Shown in pieces: positions 36,001 to 43,736 of a DNA stretch of 64,000 bases. Source of the stretch: an uncultured Bacteroidia bacterium (GTDB lineage Bacteria > Bacteroidota > Bacteroidia > Bacteroidales > Prolixibacteraceae); NCBI GenBank assembly GCA_903923905.1, contig CAIXZH010000052.1, positions 80,278 to 144,277 of the forward strand, in the 5' to 3' direction. How positions within the stretch are numbered: position 1 is the stretch's first letter; every line of letters starts with the position of its first letter. The notes under the pieces are model-generated. The model saw nothing but the letters and a program-made list of their open reading frames with translations. It was not told the DNA's origin and did not search any database. Position numbers and translations under genes: made by a program.

Positions 36001-36075
36001 TTACTGACACTTTTGGTGATCCCATGTGTATATGATCTGATGACGAGCAACAAACCGATGAAAAAGGACGAATAA
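33001..36075 (+). CDS. RND family efflux permease
   Basis: GTG start at 33001, in the shared 32-nt leader; 1024 residues, the usual RND length. Twelve helices and two large periplasmic loops are present. TM1 is NYPVTVLMAIMGILLLGVISY, TM4 carries the proton-relay Asp in GMLVDNAIVVMENIFRN (D408), and the C-terminal half has LLSIVLVYMVMASQFESLIHPLIVMLTIPFAIVG and RLRPILMTSIITIIALLPL. The protein belongs to the broad AcrB/HAE-type group, with a single Asp (D-N) in place of the AcrB Asp pair. It lies between the adaptor and the RND-ABC fusion. It may form a heteromeric pump with it, as MdtB and MdtC do; that is inference. Confidence 0.95.
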   Translation: MKKLTSFAVNYPVTVLMAIMGILLLGVISYQKLGIDLFPDLTSPRIFVEIKSGERPPEEMEKMFIEKIEAVAIRQNGVMEVSSISRTGSAQVTVEYAWNKDMDEAFLDLQKALTSFSQNTLIDALTITQLDPNTQPVVIVGLSHETITDMNELRKVATNYIRNELVRLEGIADVELSGVEENEVRIDTDPYKLESFNITVDQLSQKIQAYNKSISGGTITESGLQYVVKGVSLLQQKEDFEKLIIGYASPVAGSTTAEKSATYLRDVASVSFSNKEPVNIVRINGVRCLALSVYKETRYNTVKAVEDIQKALVSITKALPGYKFTMVTNQGTFIRTAIDEVQNTMIIGVILAILILFIFLRKIGTTLIVSLAIPISIIATFNLMYFNHLSLNIMTLGGLALGAGMLVDNAIVVMENIFRNHELGMSAKEAAIVGTAEVGGAITSSTLTSIVVFLPIVYIHGASGELFKDQAWTVAFSHFSSLFVAIFLIPMLYHQFFKKKGMQAPKGAKFAGYGNFISRLLPHRWLITIISLVLMGLSFLLVPYIGSEFMPKSDSKEFTINVKMTEGTSLQRTSSAIGSLEKMVKELLGDEVQSVYSRIGPSTGTTTSATAVYEGENTAQVKVILKPEGKYAASQVTAAIARWYAENPQFQVTFTQDETALQSILGTQDAPVVVEVRGADLDVIKKITKQVEASVKDIPGLYNIQTNMEGGYPEINVQVDRFRAGSYSLAVTDIVSQVTAKLKGENAGQMDKEGELRDITIYVPKIGVAALGDMIIKNGTSVIRLYEVAKLEQTVAPTEIYRRNQTRIGKVMAELDKNKALDKVIADVQAKIAPIILPADYSIKVAGEEQKRQESMSNLRFALLLSIVLVYMVMASQFESLIHPLIVMLTIPFAIVGTILLFFILGQTFNMMALIGIIMLGGIAVNDSIILIDRINQLRMTGMEKRLAISLGSQQRLRPILMTSIITIIALLPLTFGFGASTSLRSPMAYAVIGGMVTSTLLTLLVIPCVYDLMTSNKPMKKDE

Positions 36076-36110
36076 CCATACAAGTGGCGAAACAAATTAT
36101 AAACGGATGA

Positions 36111-36164
36111 AACCCTCATGGACAGTCGTTCACAAAAAAAGTATAAATAAAATCTATGAGGGTT
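36111..36164. repeat. Inverted repeat between the two RND genes
   Basis: AACCCTCAT (36111-36119) pairs with ATGAGGGTT (36156-36164) over 9 bp with a 36-nt A-rich spacer. It lies in the 136-nt gap after the first RND gene and could slow or partly stop transcription before the fusion gene. Confidence 0.5.
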
Positions 36165-36184
36165 CCGCGAGAATCAAGAATCTA

Positions 36185-36216
36185 TAAGTAAGTTAATCTA
36201 AATTTATTCGAGTGAA
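36185..36216 (+). repeat. 32-nt leader repeat, copy B (before the RND-ABC fusion gene)
   Basis: Identical in all 32 positions to 32974-33005, again ending with the GTG start codon and two A residues of the gene. The flanking sequence on either side differs between the copies, so the identity stops abruptly. Confidence 0.9.
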
Positions 36217-39200
36217 TTTTATAATCAACAGAAAGGTTCTGATCAGCATGCTCTTCCTGGGCTTAAGCCTGATGGGATATTTTTCGTGGAAAAATCTCTC
36301 CATGGAGCTGTTTCCCAATGCGGAACTTCCAATGCTCTACGTGCAGATCACCAGTCAGCTGGAGGTTGATCCCAAATATATGGAGAGCCAGGCGATTGTT
36401 CCCCTCGAAGGGGCAATCGGGACACTGCAGGGAATCCAGAACATGGAGTCCACAGCCGAGTCGCGTCAGGGTTCGATCATGGTTGAATTCAACAAGAACA
36501 TCAATTTTAAATATACCTATCTTAAAGTTCAGGAAAAGGTCGACGAAATAAAGGCGACACTTCCGGAACAGTTTAAGGTGACGGTGGTTAAGGTTGACCT
36601 CAACCAGATGAATAACCAGTTCATGCAGCTGCAGGTTCTTGGCGGAGGCGATGTTGACCGTGTGCGGAATATTACCGATCTCAAAATCAAAACCGAATTA
36701 GGGAATATAGATGGGATTGCAGGGGTGAATGTTTTTGGTGGTCATGAGAAATCGGTTGAGATCCAGCTCGATATGGATGTATGCCAGGCCTACCATATCA
36801 CCGCCGCAACAATCCGGAATAAGATCACCCAGAATTACAAGGCCAGGGCCTTTGCCGGAAATGTGTATGAGGCCAATAAAGAATATTTTGTCCAGGTCAC
36901 CTCCGAATTTGATGACCTCAGTGAAATCGGAAACCTCGTGATTGCCACCGGCCCGATATTGTTGAAAGATGTGGCAAAAGTCTATTTCGGAACAAAGGAG
37001 GAGACTTCTTATTCGAGGGTCAACGGGAAAAGTGCCGTATCGATTACCCTGGTCAATGATGCCCAATCGAACCTGATCAAGCTATCTCACAATACACTTG
37101 CGGCTATCGACAAACTTAATGAGACCCTGGCTTCGAAGGATATCCAGATTAAGGTGCAGAATAATGCGGCCGATACCATGGAGAAAAATCTCGATCAGAT
37201 AGGTGAACTTGCCTTAATCGGAGGTCTCCTGGCTATCTTGGTGCTCTGGATTTTCCTGAAGAATTTCCAGCTGGTTTCCATCATTTCACTGGCAATTCCT
37301 ATCTCGGTTTTAACAGCTTTCAATGTTTTTTACGGAGCAAATATCTCCATCAACAGCCTCACCCTGGTGGGAATGGCGCTGGCAGTAGGGATGCTGCTCG
37401 ATAACAGTGTGGTTGTGCTGGAGAATATATACCGTTTGCGGGGACTAGGAAAGTCTCCGCGGGAGTCGGTCGTGCAGGGAACAACTGAAGTATGGCGCTC
37501 GGTATTTGCTTCTACCCTTTGCACGGTTACCGTTTTTCTTCCGTTCATCTTTTCGAGTAATTTCCTGATCACCCTGATTGGAAAGAACGTGGGGGTCTCC
37601 ATTATTTCGACACTCTCCATCTCCTTGCTGGTAGCGGTCCTGCTGGTTCCGATGATGGCCTTTTCATTTCTCAAGCGAAAAAACAGTAACAACCTGAGTT
37701 TTAATGTTGTTTCAACACGCAACAAGCTGGTCCAGGCCTATGTTATGCTGATGAAATACTCGTTGCGAAAGCCGGCGCAAACGATTATCGGGGTATTGAT
37801 TTTCTTCTTTGTCACGATCTTTCTCTGTCTGGCGGTGAGTATGAATACGCTTACCCAGGTAGAAACGAATGCTTTCCGGATCAGTGTTACCATGCCGGTG
37901 GGCTCCACCATTCAGGCTACGGATAAAATAGTGGCGCAGATCGAAAGCCGGATTGATACCATTCCCGAGAAAGAAGATATTACCAGTAATATGCAGTTGG
38001 AGAGTGCAACAGTCAATGTACTGCTCAAGGAAAAATTCAAAAATATCAGGAACAGATCCATTGCCCAGATTCGGGAAGATGTTAAGCGGAGGGTTGCCAA
38101 TATTCCCGGAGCGGTTATTGACATCGCGGATGCCTCCCAAACGACCTCCGGTTCAGGAGGTGGCAGCGGTGGACGACAGAGTAACGGCGGAACCGGGAAT
38201 ATGATGAAATTATTGGGTATCGGTTCAAACCAGGAACGGATTCTGATCAAAGGACAGGATTTTGATGTGATGAAAAATGTCGCCGGAGACCTTCAATATT
38301 ATCTCGAATCGCTTGAGTCCATGAACCAGGTGCGTGTCAGCTATTCAGACAACCGTCCGGAGGTTCACCTGCGGTTCCATCCCCTTTCGATGAATGAGAA
38401 TGACATCTCTCTGACAAGCGTCCTTGGAGAACTTAACTCCTTCAGCAAGGAAACCAACACCAATATTAAGTTTAAACAGGGAACCGATGAATATGACATC
38501 ATCATCAAGGAGATGCCCAAACTGGGGACCACCCTTGAACAGCAGAAGAAACCGCGAACCATCTATGATCTGCGCACCCTTCCTGTTCCAGATACAAAAG
38601 GGGGATTGCACGAGCTTCAAAGTATCAGTGAGATTGTTTATTCCTCAGGTGCGGCTAACATAACCAGGGTTAACCGTGAAAAGCAGATCGAAGTGACCTA
38701 TTCATTTGTCTCGGCAGCCCAGGATTCAAAAGATTTGCTGACCACCTACCGGCAAGAGGTCGACAAGGTGGTTGAAAGCTATAAACTGCCAGCAGGTGTT
38801 GCAGTGCAGGTGATCCATGAAGAGGATGAACTGAAAGATTTCTACTTTCTGATCCTGGCAGCCTTCATCCTGATATTTATGATCCTGGCTTCTGTATTTG
38901 AGTCACTGACCACCCCTTTCGTGCTGATGTTCTCAATACCTCTTGCCGCAATCGGCTCTTTTGTCGCCCTGATACTTACCGGGAATACCCTCTTCAGTGC
39001 GAATACACTCATCGGGTTCATCATCTTAATCGGCATCGTGGTCAATAACGGGATTATCCTCATCGATTATACCAATATTCTCAGGAAGCGGGGATTCCGG
39101 ACTGAACGGGCATTGATTCTTGCGGGAATGTCACGGATTCGTCCGATCCTGATTACAGCAATCGTCACAGTAGTTGCCATGTTTCCGCTTGCAATGGGTG

Positions 39201-40960
39201 ATAACGAGTATGTAGGGGCAATCGGTGCACCTTTTGCAATCACGGTAATCGGCGGGCTCAGCATGAGCACTTTGTTGACCCTGATTTTTATCCCTACCTT
39301 CTACTTCGGCCTTGAAAATGCGGTTCGCTGGATGAAGGGGTTGTCCGTGAGAACCAAAGCAATACAGTTAGTGATCCTGGTATCAGGCATCTATTTGATC
39401 TATATGAGAGTTGATGCCTTCCTTTGGCAGATGCTCGACCTTATCGCAATCGTCATAGTCATTCCCGGTTCCACCTGGTTTATCATGAATAGCTTACGGA
39501 AGGCCAAGGAGACGGTGATCGATCCGAATGAACCGATCCATATCACGGTCCAAAACCTGGTAAAGATTTACGACTGGGGCAGCCGTTTCCAGCGGGAGTG
39601 GATTGGCAACCGGAATATCCGTGAACGTGCAGGCCAAATCAAGTATTACCGGCACTGGAAAGACTTCGATGACTTTGCCTGGGAACTGCCTGTCCTCGGA
39701 TTCCTGTTTTACTTCACTTTCGGATACCTGAAGAACGGACTCTACATGTTTATTCTGGCTCATGTTATATTCTTCCTGATGCTCTACCTGTGGGGACCAG
39801 TACAACAATATCTTAGTTATAAAGGTGACCGTGATCAACTGAAATGGCCCGCCAGATTATCCGAATGGGGTTACTCCTTCATTTACTGGGTAGTTCCGCT
39901 GATTTTTCTGATCCTTTTTCACCTGATCTGGAAATCAACCGGCTCTGTAATCATGATTGGTATCCTGTGGTATTTTGCCCTGACTGTCCAGATGACAGCC
40001 CATATGCTCTATGATAAAAAAGTGAATATTGAAAGGCTGCAGGGTCGCTTTGCAGGATCCAGACGGATCTTTTTCAAATTGGTTGAGCAAATGCCGGTAA
40101 TTGGTCGCAAGCGCGATGCGTTTAAGGCACTCAAGGGGGTATCGCTGGAGATTGAGACCGGTATGATTGGTTTATTGGGTCCCAACGGGGCCGGTAAATC
40201 TACGATGATGCGGGTGATTTGCGGAATTTATGAGCAAAGCTATGGCAAGGTTTGGATCAATGGAATAGATACCCAGGAAAAAAGGGAAGAATTGCAGGGA
40301 CTTATCGGCTACCTTCCTCAGGAATTCGGGTCATATGAGAATATGTCGGCCTATGAGTTTCTTGATTACCAGGGTATCCTGAAGGGGTTGACTATTCCTT
40401 CAGAACGTGCAGCCCGTATTGAATATGTACTCTCTTCAGTTCATCTGTGGGATCGGAAGGATGATAAGATCGGTGGATTTTCAGGAGGGATGAAGCAACG
40501 AATCGGAATCGCCCAGATCCTGCTTCACCTGCCACGAATCCTGGTTGTCGACGAACCTACTGCCGGCCTTGATCCGCGTGAACGAATCAGATTCAGAAAT
40601 CTGCTGGTTGAATTGAGCCGTGAAAGGGTGGTTATTTTCTCGACGCATATCATCGAAGATATCTCAAGCTCGTGTAACCAGGTTGCCGTGGTCAACCGCG
40701 GACAACTTCATTATGCCGGGAATCCTGCCAATATGGTGAAACTGGCCGATGGGCTGGTCTGGCAATACACCATTCCTGCCCGCGATTTTGATGCCTTCCC
40801 TGCAAAAGACCGGGTGGTACATCATATGCGCGACGGCGAAAATATAAAACTGAGGTTCCTTTCTGCCGAAAAGCCATCGGAAGATGCCATTCCTGTAAAA
40901 CCGGTACTCGAGGAGGCCTATCTGTGCCTGCTGAAGGGTATTAAAGTGAAGAGGGAGTGA
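36212..40960 (+). CDS. RND permease fused to an ABC ATPase (1582 residues)
   Basis: GTG start at 36212. Residues 1 to about 1045 are a full RND permease: TM1 RKVLISMLFLGLSLMGYF, porter domains, TM4 GMLLDNSVVVLENIYR (D397), a Gly/Ser loop near 650 (TSGSGGGSGGRQSNGG) and the last helix FAITVIGGLSMSTLLTLIF. Two more helices (about 1049-1095) lead to HITVQNLVKIYDW (1110-1122), which reads like the first strand of an ABC ATPase. About 180 residues with four helices follow, and the ABC domain resumes at AFKALKGVSLEIETG (1303-1317). Its motifs are Walker A 1323-1330, signature FSGGMKQR (1423-1430), Walker B D1447-E1448 and H1479. All catalytic residues are present. The frame is continuous, with no stop or frameshift. 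Confidence 0.93.
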   Translation: MNFIINRKVLISMLFLGLSLMGYFSWKNLSMELFPNAELPMLYVQITSQLEVDPKYMESQAIVPLEGAIGTLQGIQNMESTAESRQGSIMVEFNKNINFKYTYLKVQEKVDEIKATLPEQFKVTVVKVDLNQMNNQFMQLQVLGGGDVDRVRNITDLKIKTELGNIDGIAGVNVFGGHEKSVEIQLDMDVCQAYHITAATIRNKITQNYKARAFAGNVYEANKEYFVQVTSEFDDLSEIGNLVIATGPILLKDVAKVYFGTKEETSYSRVNGKSAVSITLVNDAQSNLIKLSHNTLAAIDKLNETLASKDIQIKVQNNAADTMEKNLDQIGELALIGGLLAILVLWIFLKNFQLVSIISLAIPISVLTAFNVFYGANISINSLTLVGMALAVGMLLDNSVVVLENIYRLRGLGKSPRESVVQGTTEVWRSVFASTLCTVTVFLPFIFSSNFLITLIGKNVGVSIISTLSISLLVAVLLVPMMAFSFLKRKNSNNLSFNVVSTRNKLVQAYVMLMKYSLRKPAQTIIGVLIFFFVTIFLCLAVSMNTLTQVETNAFRISVTMPVGSTIQATDKIVAQIESRIDTIPEKEDITSNMQLESATVNVLLKEKFKNIRNRSIAQIREDVKRRVANIPGAVIDIADASQTTSGSGGGSGGRQSNGGTGNMMKLLGIGSNQERILIKGQDFDVMKNVAGDLQYYLESLESMNQVRVSYSDNRPEVHLRFHPLSMNENDISLTSVLGELNSFSKETNTNIKFKQGTDEYDIIIKEMPKLGTTLEQQKKPRTIYDLRTLPVPDTKGGLHELQSISEIVYSSGAANITRVNREKQIEVTYSFVSAAQDSKDLLTTYRQEVDKVVESYKLPAGVAVQVIHEEDELKDFYFLILAAFILIFMILASVFESLTTPFVLMFSIPLAAIGSFVALILTGNTLFSANTLIGFIILIGIVVNNGIILIDYTNILRKRGFRTERALILAGMSRIRPILITAIVTVVAMFPLAMGDNEYVGAIGAPFAITVIGGLSMSTLLTLIFIPTFYFGLENAVRWMKGLSVRTKAIQLVILVSGIYLIYMRVDAFLWQMLDLIAIVIVIPGSTWFIMNSLRKAKETVIDPNEPIHITVQNLVKIYDWGSRFQREWIGNRNIRERAGQIKYYRHWKDFDDFAWELPVLGFLFYFTFGYLKNGLYMFILAHVIFFLMLYLWGPVQQYLSYKGDRDQLKWPARLSEWGYSFIYWVVPLIFLILFHLIWKSTGSVIMIGILWYFALTVQMTAHMLYDKKVNIERLQGRFAGSRRIFFKLVEQMPVIGRKRDAFKALKGVSLEIETGMIGLLGPNGAGKSTMMRVICGIYEQSYGKVWINGIDTQEKREELQGLIGYLPQEFGSYENMSAYEFLDYQGILKGLTIPSERAARIEYVLSSVHLWDRKDDKIGGFSGGMKQRIGIAQILLHLPRILVVDEPTAGLDPRERIRFRNLLVELSRERVVIFSTHIIEDISSSCNQVAVVNRGQLHYAGNPANMVKLADGLVWQYTIPARDFDAFPAKDRVVHHMRDGENIKLRFLSAEKPSEDAIPVKPVLEEAYLCLLKGIKVKRE

Positions 40961-41110
40961 TTTTGAAAGACTGAGTGACTTTGATGGGGTGACTTGGGGA
41001 GTGTCCAGAAGTCTATTATTTACCACAATGAACCCAAGGATTTGCACGAAAATGCAAAATTGAAAATGCAAAATGCAAGCTGAAAAGAGCGCTATTTTGA
41101 ATACTGTCGG
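40961..41110. repeat. Degenerate low-complexity intergenic repeats
   Basis: The 238-nt gap after the fusion gene has short imperfect units: GACTGAGTGACTTTGATGGGGTGACTT-like sequence near 40970-41000 and overlapping copies of AAAATGCAAAATTG near 41048-41075. The first resembles the repeats at 41.96-42.05 kb. I see no gene or promoter consensus. Confidence 0.55.
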
Positions 41111-41213
41111 ATCCTCCGAAAGGGCCGACGCAAAAATGTCTGGGAAGATTAGACAATGCAACCCGGGATAAAAACAAAGCAGAGAGAAATTGAATTAATT
41201 GAATACTAAGATA

Positions 41214-41957
41214 ATGGATACATCACCGAACATATTTTCCAAACAGAGTCGCTTCTATTTCTGGACCGACCTGATTTATAAAATGGCTCGCTATAACCTC
41301 AAAATCATTTTTGCAGGCAGGTTCATCTGGTTCGTCCTTGCCGCCCTGTTGTTTTTTATTTTGCTTTCTATTAATGTTGTTTTCAATACTCCGGGGTATG
41401 ACTCGGCTTCGGTATATGCCATTCTTTTCTTTCCGGGTATTCTCCTTGTTTTTTACCCGACAGTCTTTGGAATTCAAAGCGATGCCGATACCAGGATCCT
41501 GGAAATCCTCTTCGGGATTCCCGATTACCGTTACAAAGTCTGGATGGTTCGGCTGGTGATGATCTTTTTATTGACCTGGTTTTTTCTTTACCTTTTTTGC
41601 TGGATAGGTTACTACGGGTTGATCCCCTTCCCTGTTTTCGAGATGTCATGGCAATTGATGTTCCCGATCCTGTTCCTGGGATGTCTCGCCTTCTTAGTCT
41701 CAACGATCGTAAAAAACGGGAACGGAACAGCGGTAGTGATGATCATTATCGGTGTCCTCCTTTTGATGTTCAGTGATGCTCTTTCCAGAACTCAATGGAA
41801 TGTATTTCATAATCCTTATTCCATTCCTGAAAAGATGAATGAGATGATCTGGGCCCAGGTTTCCCAGAAAAACCGGTTGTTTCTCTCCATATCTAGTGTC
41901 ATCTTCTTTCTCGGCGGATTAACCAACCTTCAGCGCAGAGAGAAGTTCCTGAAGTAA
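41214..41957 (+). CDS. ABC-2 type permease, likely partner of the fused ABC domain
   Basis: The ATG at 41214 gives 247 residues (a TTG at 41199 would add five). Six helices are visible: GRFIWFVLAALLFFILLSINVVF, YAILFFPGILLVFYPTVFGI, WMVRLVMIFLLTWFFLYLFCWIGYY, LMFPILFLGCLAFLVSTIV, GTAVVMIIIGVLLLMF and LFLSISSVIFFLGGLTNL. The loop after helix 2, QSDADTRILEILFGIPDYRYKVWMVRL, is the usual ABC-2 motif (D-x-x-x-x-x-x-E-x-x-x-x-x-P). The fused ATPase upstream has no other dedicated ABC permease, so this gene is its natural partner. It ends the + strand cluster. Confidence 0.82.
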   Translation: MDTSPNIFSKQSRFYFWTDLIYKMARYNLKIIFAGRFIWFVLAALLFFILLSINVVFNTPGYDSASVYAILFFPGILLVFYPTVFGIQSDADTRILEILFGIPDYRYKVWMVRLVMIFLLTWFFLYLFCWIGYYGLIPFPVFEMSWQLMFPILFLGCLAFLVSTIVKNGNGTAVVMIIIGVLLLMFSDALSRTQWNVFHNPYSIPEKMNEMIWAQVSQKNRLFLSISSVIFFLGGLTNLQRREKFLK

Positions 41958-42060
41958 CCTCTGGGAGGGAGAGATTTTGAGATGGAGAGACTGAGGGATG
42001 GAGAGACTTTGAGATGGAGTCACTTTGAGATGGAAGGACGGAGTTTTGACACTCCGTCTC
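41958..42060. repeat. Purine-rich tandem-like repeats after the hybrid cluster
   Basis: Copies of GAGATGGAGAGACT and GAGATGGAGTCACTTT follow one another imperfectly (for example at 41978-41991, 42009-42022 and 42026-42034). The end, GACGGAGTTTTGACACTCCGTC (42037-42058), forms a hairpin GACGGAGT / ACTCCGTC that may serve as a terminator for the cluster and for the convergent amylase gene. Confidence 0.6.
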
Positions 42061-42087
42061 ATTGCCTCTAAGTCATTCCGTCATTTC

Positions 42088-43482
42088 TTATTCCCCTTCC
42101 AGAACAATATATTCCCAGGGCTCAAAATAGCAAACGCGGTTATCGGAATCGATCCGGATCCTGTTTTTATTCAAGACATTAATGTATTTGCCATCGGCCA
42201 CGTTACTGGTTATATTTGACGTAATGGGTTCTGAACTCATGTTGATCAGAACCATTACCCGGGCATTACCAGCAGTTCTCAGGAAAGAAATTACTTTACC
42301 GGGTGCTGTGTTTGGAATTTGAACCAGTTTTCCACCATAGGGAGGGTTCCATATCGCTTGATTCCGGTGTTTCAGACCGGTCATTTTTTTATAGAATGGA
42401 ACAAACCGTGTGTCGCTCCAAGTGATGGTGTCTTTGGCGAAGAAACGAAGCCGTTTGGTCATTCCTGCCTCTTGTCCGTTATAAATCAATGGCATTCCCG
42501 GAAGGGTAAAGGAGAGAACCACACAACAGTTTTCGCCGTTGCCAAATTTCTCTTTAGCCGTGCCGTTCCATGAGTTTTCATCGTGATTGGTTATAAAATT
42601 CAGTTTGAATGCTCTTGAAGGCAGGAGTGAATCGATCCTGGACTGCAATTCAAGGATCTCACTGACTTTCTTTTTTCCCTGGGTTACATCCGCCAAGAGG
42701 TGATGCATCTCCCACCCGTAGTCGGAGTCAAATGCGATCCTGCACATTTCCGGTTTGTCTTCATTTTCGGCAAGCATATAAAGCGGTTTGACTTTTTGAA
42801 GTTCCATCCGGGCATCTTCCCAGAAATCGGTAGGGACAAGTCCGGCCATGTCGCATCTGAAACCGTCAATATCAAAATCAGTTAACCAGTATTTCATTGA
42901 ACTGACCATTGTCTTGCGCATCTCCTTGTTGCCGTAATCCAGCTGGGCACAGTCAGTCCAATCAAAGGGTGTTGCAATATTTCCATTTTTATCTTTTTTA
43001 TACCAGTCGGGATGTTCCGAAATCCAGTGATTATCCCTGGCAGTATGGTTGGCAACCCAATCCAGAATTACCTTAAACCCCATTTCGTGAGCCGATTTTA
43101 CCAGACTTTTAAAATCATCTGCAGTCCCGAATTCAGGATTGATCGCCTCATAATCCCGGACCGAATAATAACTTCCCAGACTGGTTTTAGCCCCTTCAGA
43201 AACTTTGCGCCCTTTCTCTCCTATCGGGTAAATTGGCATAAACCAAAGGATATCTATACCCAACCCCTTTATCCTCGGCAGATCAGCCTCCATGGCTTTA
43301 AACGTTCCTTCAGGCGAATATTGCCGGGTGTTTATCTCGTAAATCACACTGTTCTTTACCCATTCAGGATAGGGAGTTGCCTTTGGGGCATCCTTCTTAA
43401 ATAGAAAGCACCCTGAAAATAGAACTGTAATTGAGAAAAGGAGAAAGACCTTGAATTGGTTAGTCATCATGATGTTATGCAA
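42088..43482 (-). CDS. Alpha-amylase family glycoside hydrolase (GH13), lipoprotein
   Basis: The 464-residue protein has a lipoprotein signal (FKVFLLFSITVLFSGC). The GH13 barrel has conserved region I DWVANHT, region II GFRCDMAGL with the nucleophile Asp, region III MLAENED with the acid/base Glu, and region IV ITNHDEN with the stabilising Asp. A C-terminal beta domain (GKVISFLRTAGNARVMVLINMSSEP) follows. It cleaves alpha-1,4 glucans or malto-oligosaccharides, probably attached to the outer membrane or periplasmic side. Start at 43482; an ATG at 43470 would also leave the signal intact. No susC/susD pair is near, so it is not in a classical starch locus. Confidence 0.93.
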   Translation of the reverse strand: MHNIMMTNQFKVFLLFSITVLFSGCFLFKKDAPKATPYPEWVKNSVIYEINTRQYSPEGTFKAMEADLPRIKGLGIDILWFMPIYPIGEKGRKVSEGAKTSLGSYYSVRDYEAINPEFGTADDFKSLVKSAHEMGFKVILDWVANHTARDNHWISEHPDWYKKDKNGNIATPFDWTDCAQLDYGNKEMRKTMVSSMKYWLTDFDIDGFRCDMAGLVPTDFWEDARMELQKVKPLYMLAENEDKPEMCRIAFDSDYGWEMHHLLADVTQGKKKVSEILELQSRIDSLLPSRAFKLNFITNHDENSWNGTAKEKFGNGENCCVVLSFTLPGMPLIYNGQEAGMTKRLRFFAKDTITWSDTRFVPFYKKMTGLKHRNQAIWNPPYGGKLVQIPNTAPGKVISFLRTAGNARVMVLINMSSEPITSNITSNVADGKYINVLNKNRIRIDSDNRVCYFEPWEYIVLEGE

Positions 43483-43553
43483 TTTGTTTTTACTGTTTAA
43501 AAATAGGATAAATTGGAATAAAATTGGTAATTTTAATAATAAATCAGCGTAGT

Positions 43554-43736
43554 ATGACTGATAAATTCAGAAATAAATATCGTATTTCATCATCCCGGGC
43601 TCCATGGTGGGATTATAGCCACAATGGTGCTTCCTTTGTAACAATCGTTACCCAAGACAGTGAATGTTATTTTGGGGAAATTTTAAATATCATTCATAAT
43701 CCGTCCGACTGGGAAAATGGCAGATTTAAAATTTAA
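43554..43736 (+). pseudogene. N-terminal fragment of a REP-associated (Y1-type) transposase
   Basis: From ATG 43554 the frame reads MTDKFRNKYRISSSRAPWWDYSHNGASFVTIVTQDSECYFGEI, close to the start of Bacteroidota RAYT/IS200-like transposases (MTDKFRNKYRIPSARLxxWDYxxNGxYFITICTKxRxHYFGEI). After about 43 residues the similarity ends and the frame stops at 43736. The catalytic H-x-H motif and Tyr are missing. It abuts the AlkD-like gene. A C-terminal fragment of the same family is at 62.1-62.35 kb in the opposite orientation. Confidence 0.72.

Noticed and set aside
40664..41161. 165-codon minus-strand frame at the end of the fusion gene
   Set aside because: Overlaps the ABC domain C-terminus on the opposite strand; codon pattern follows the real gene.
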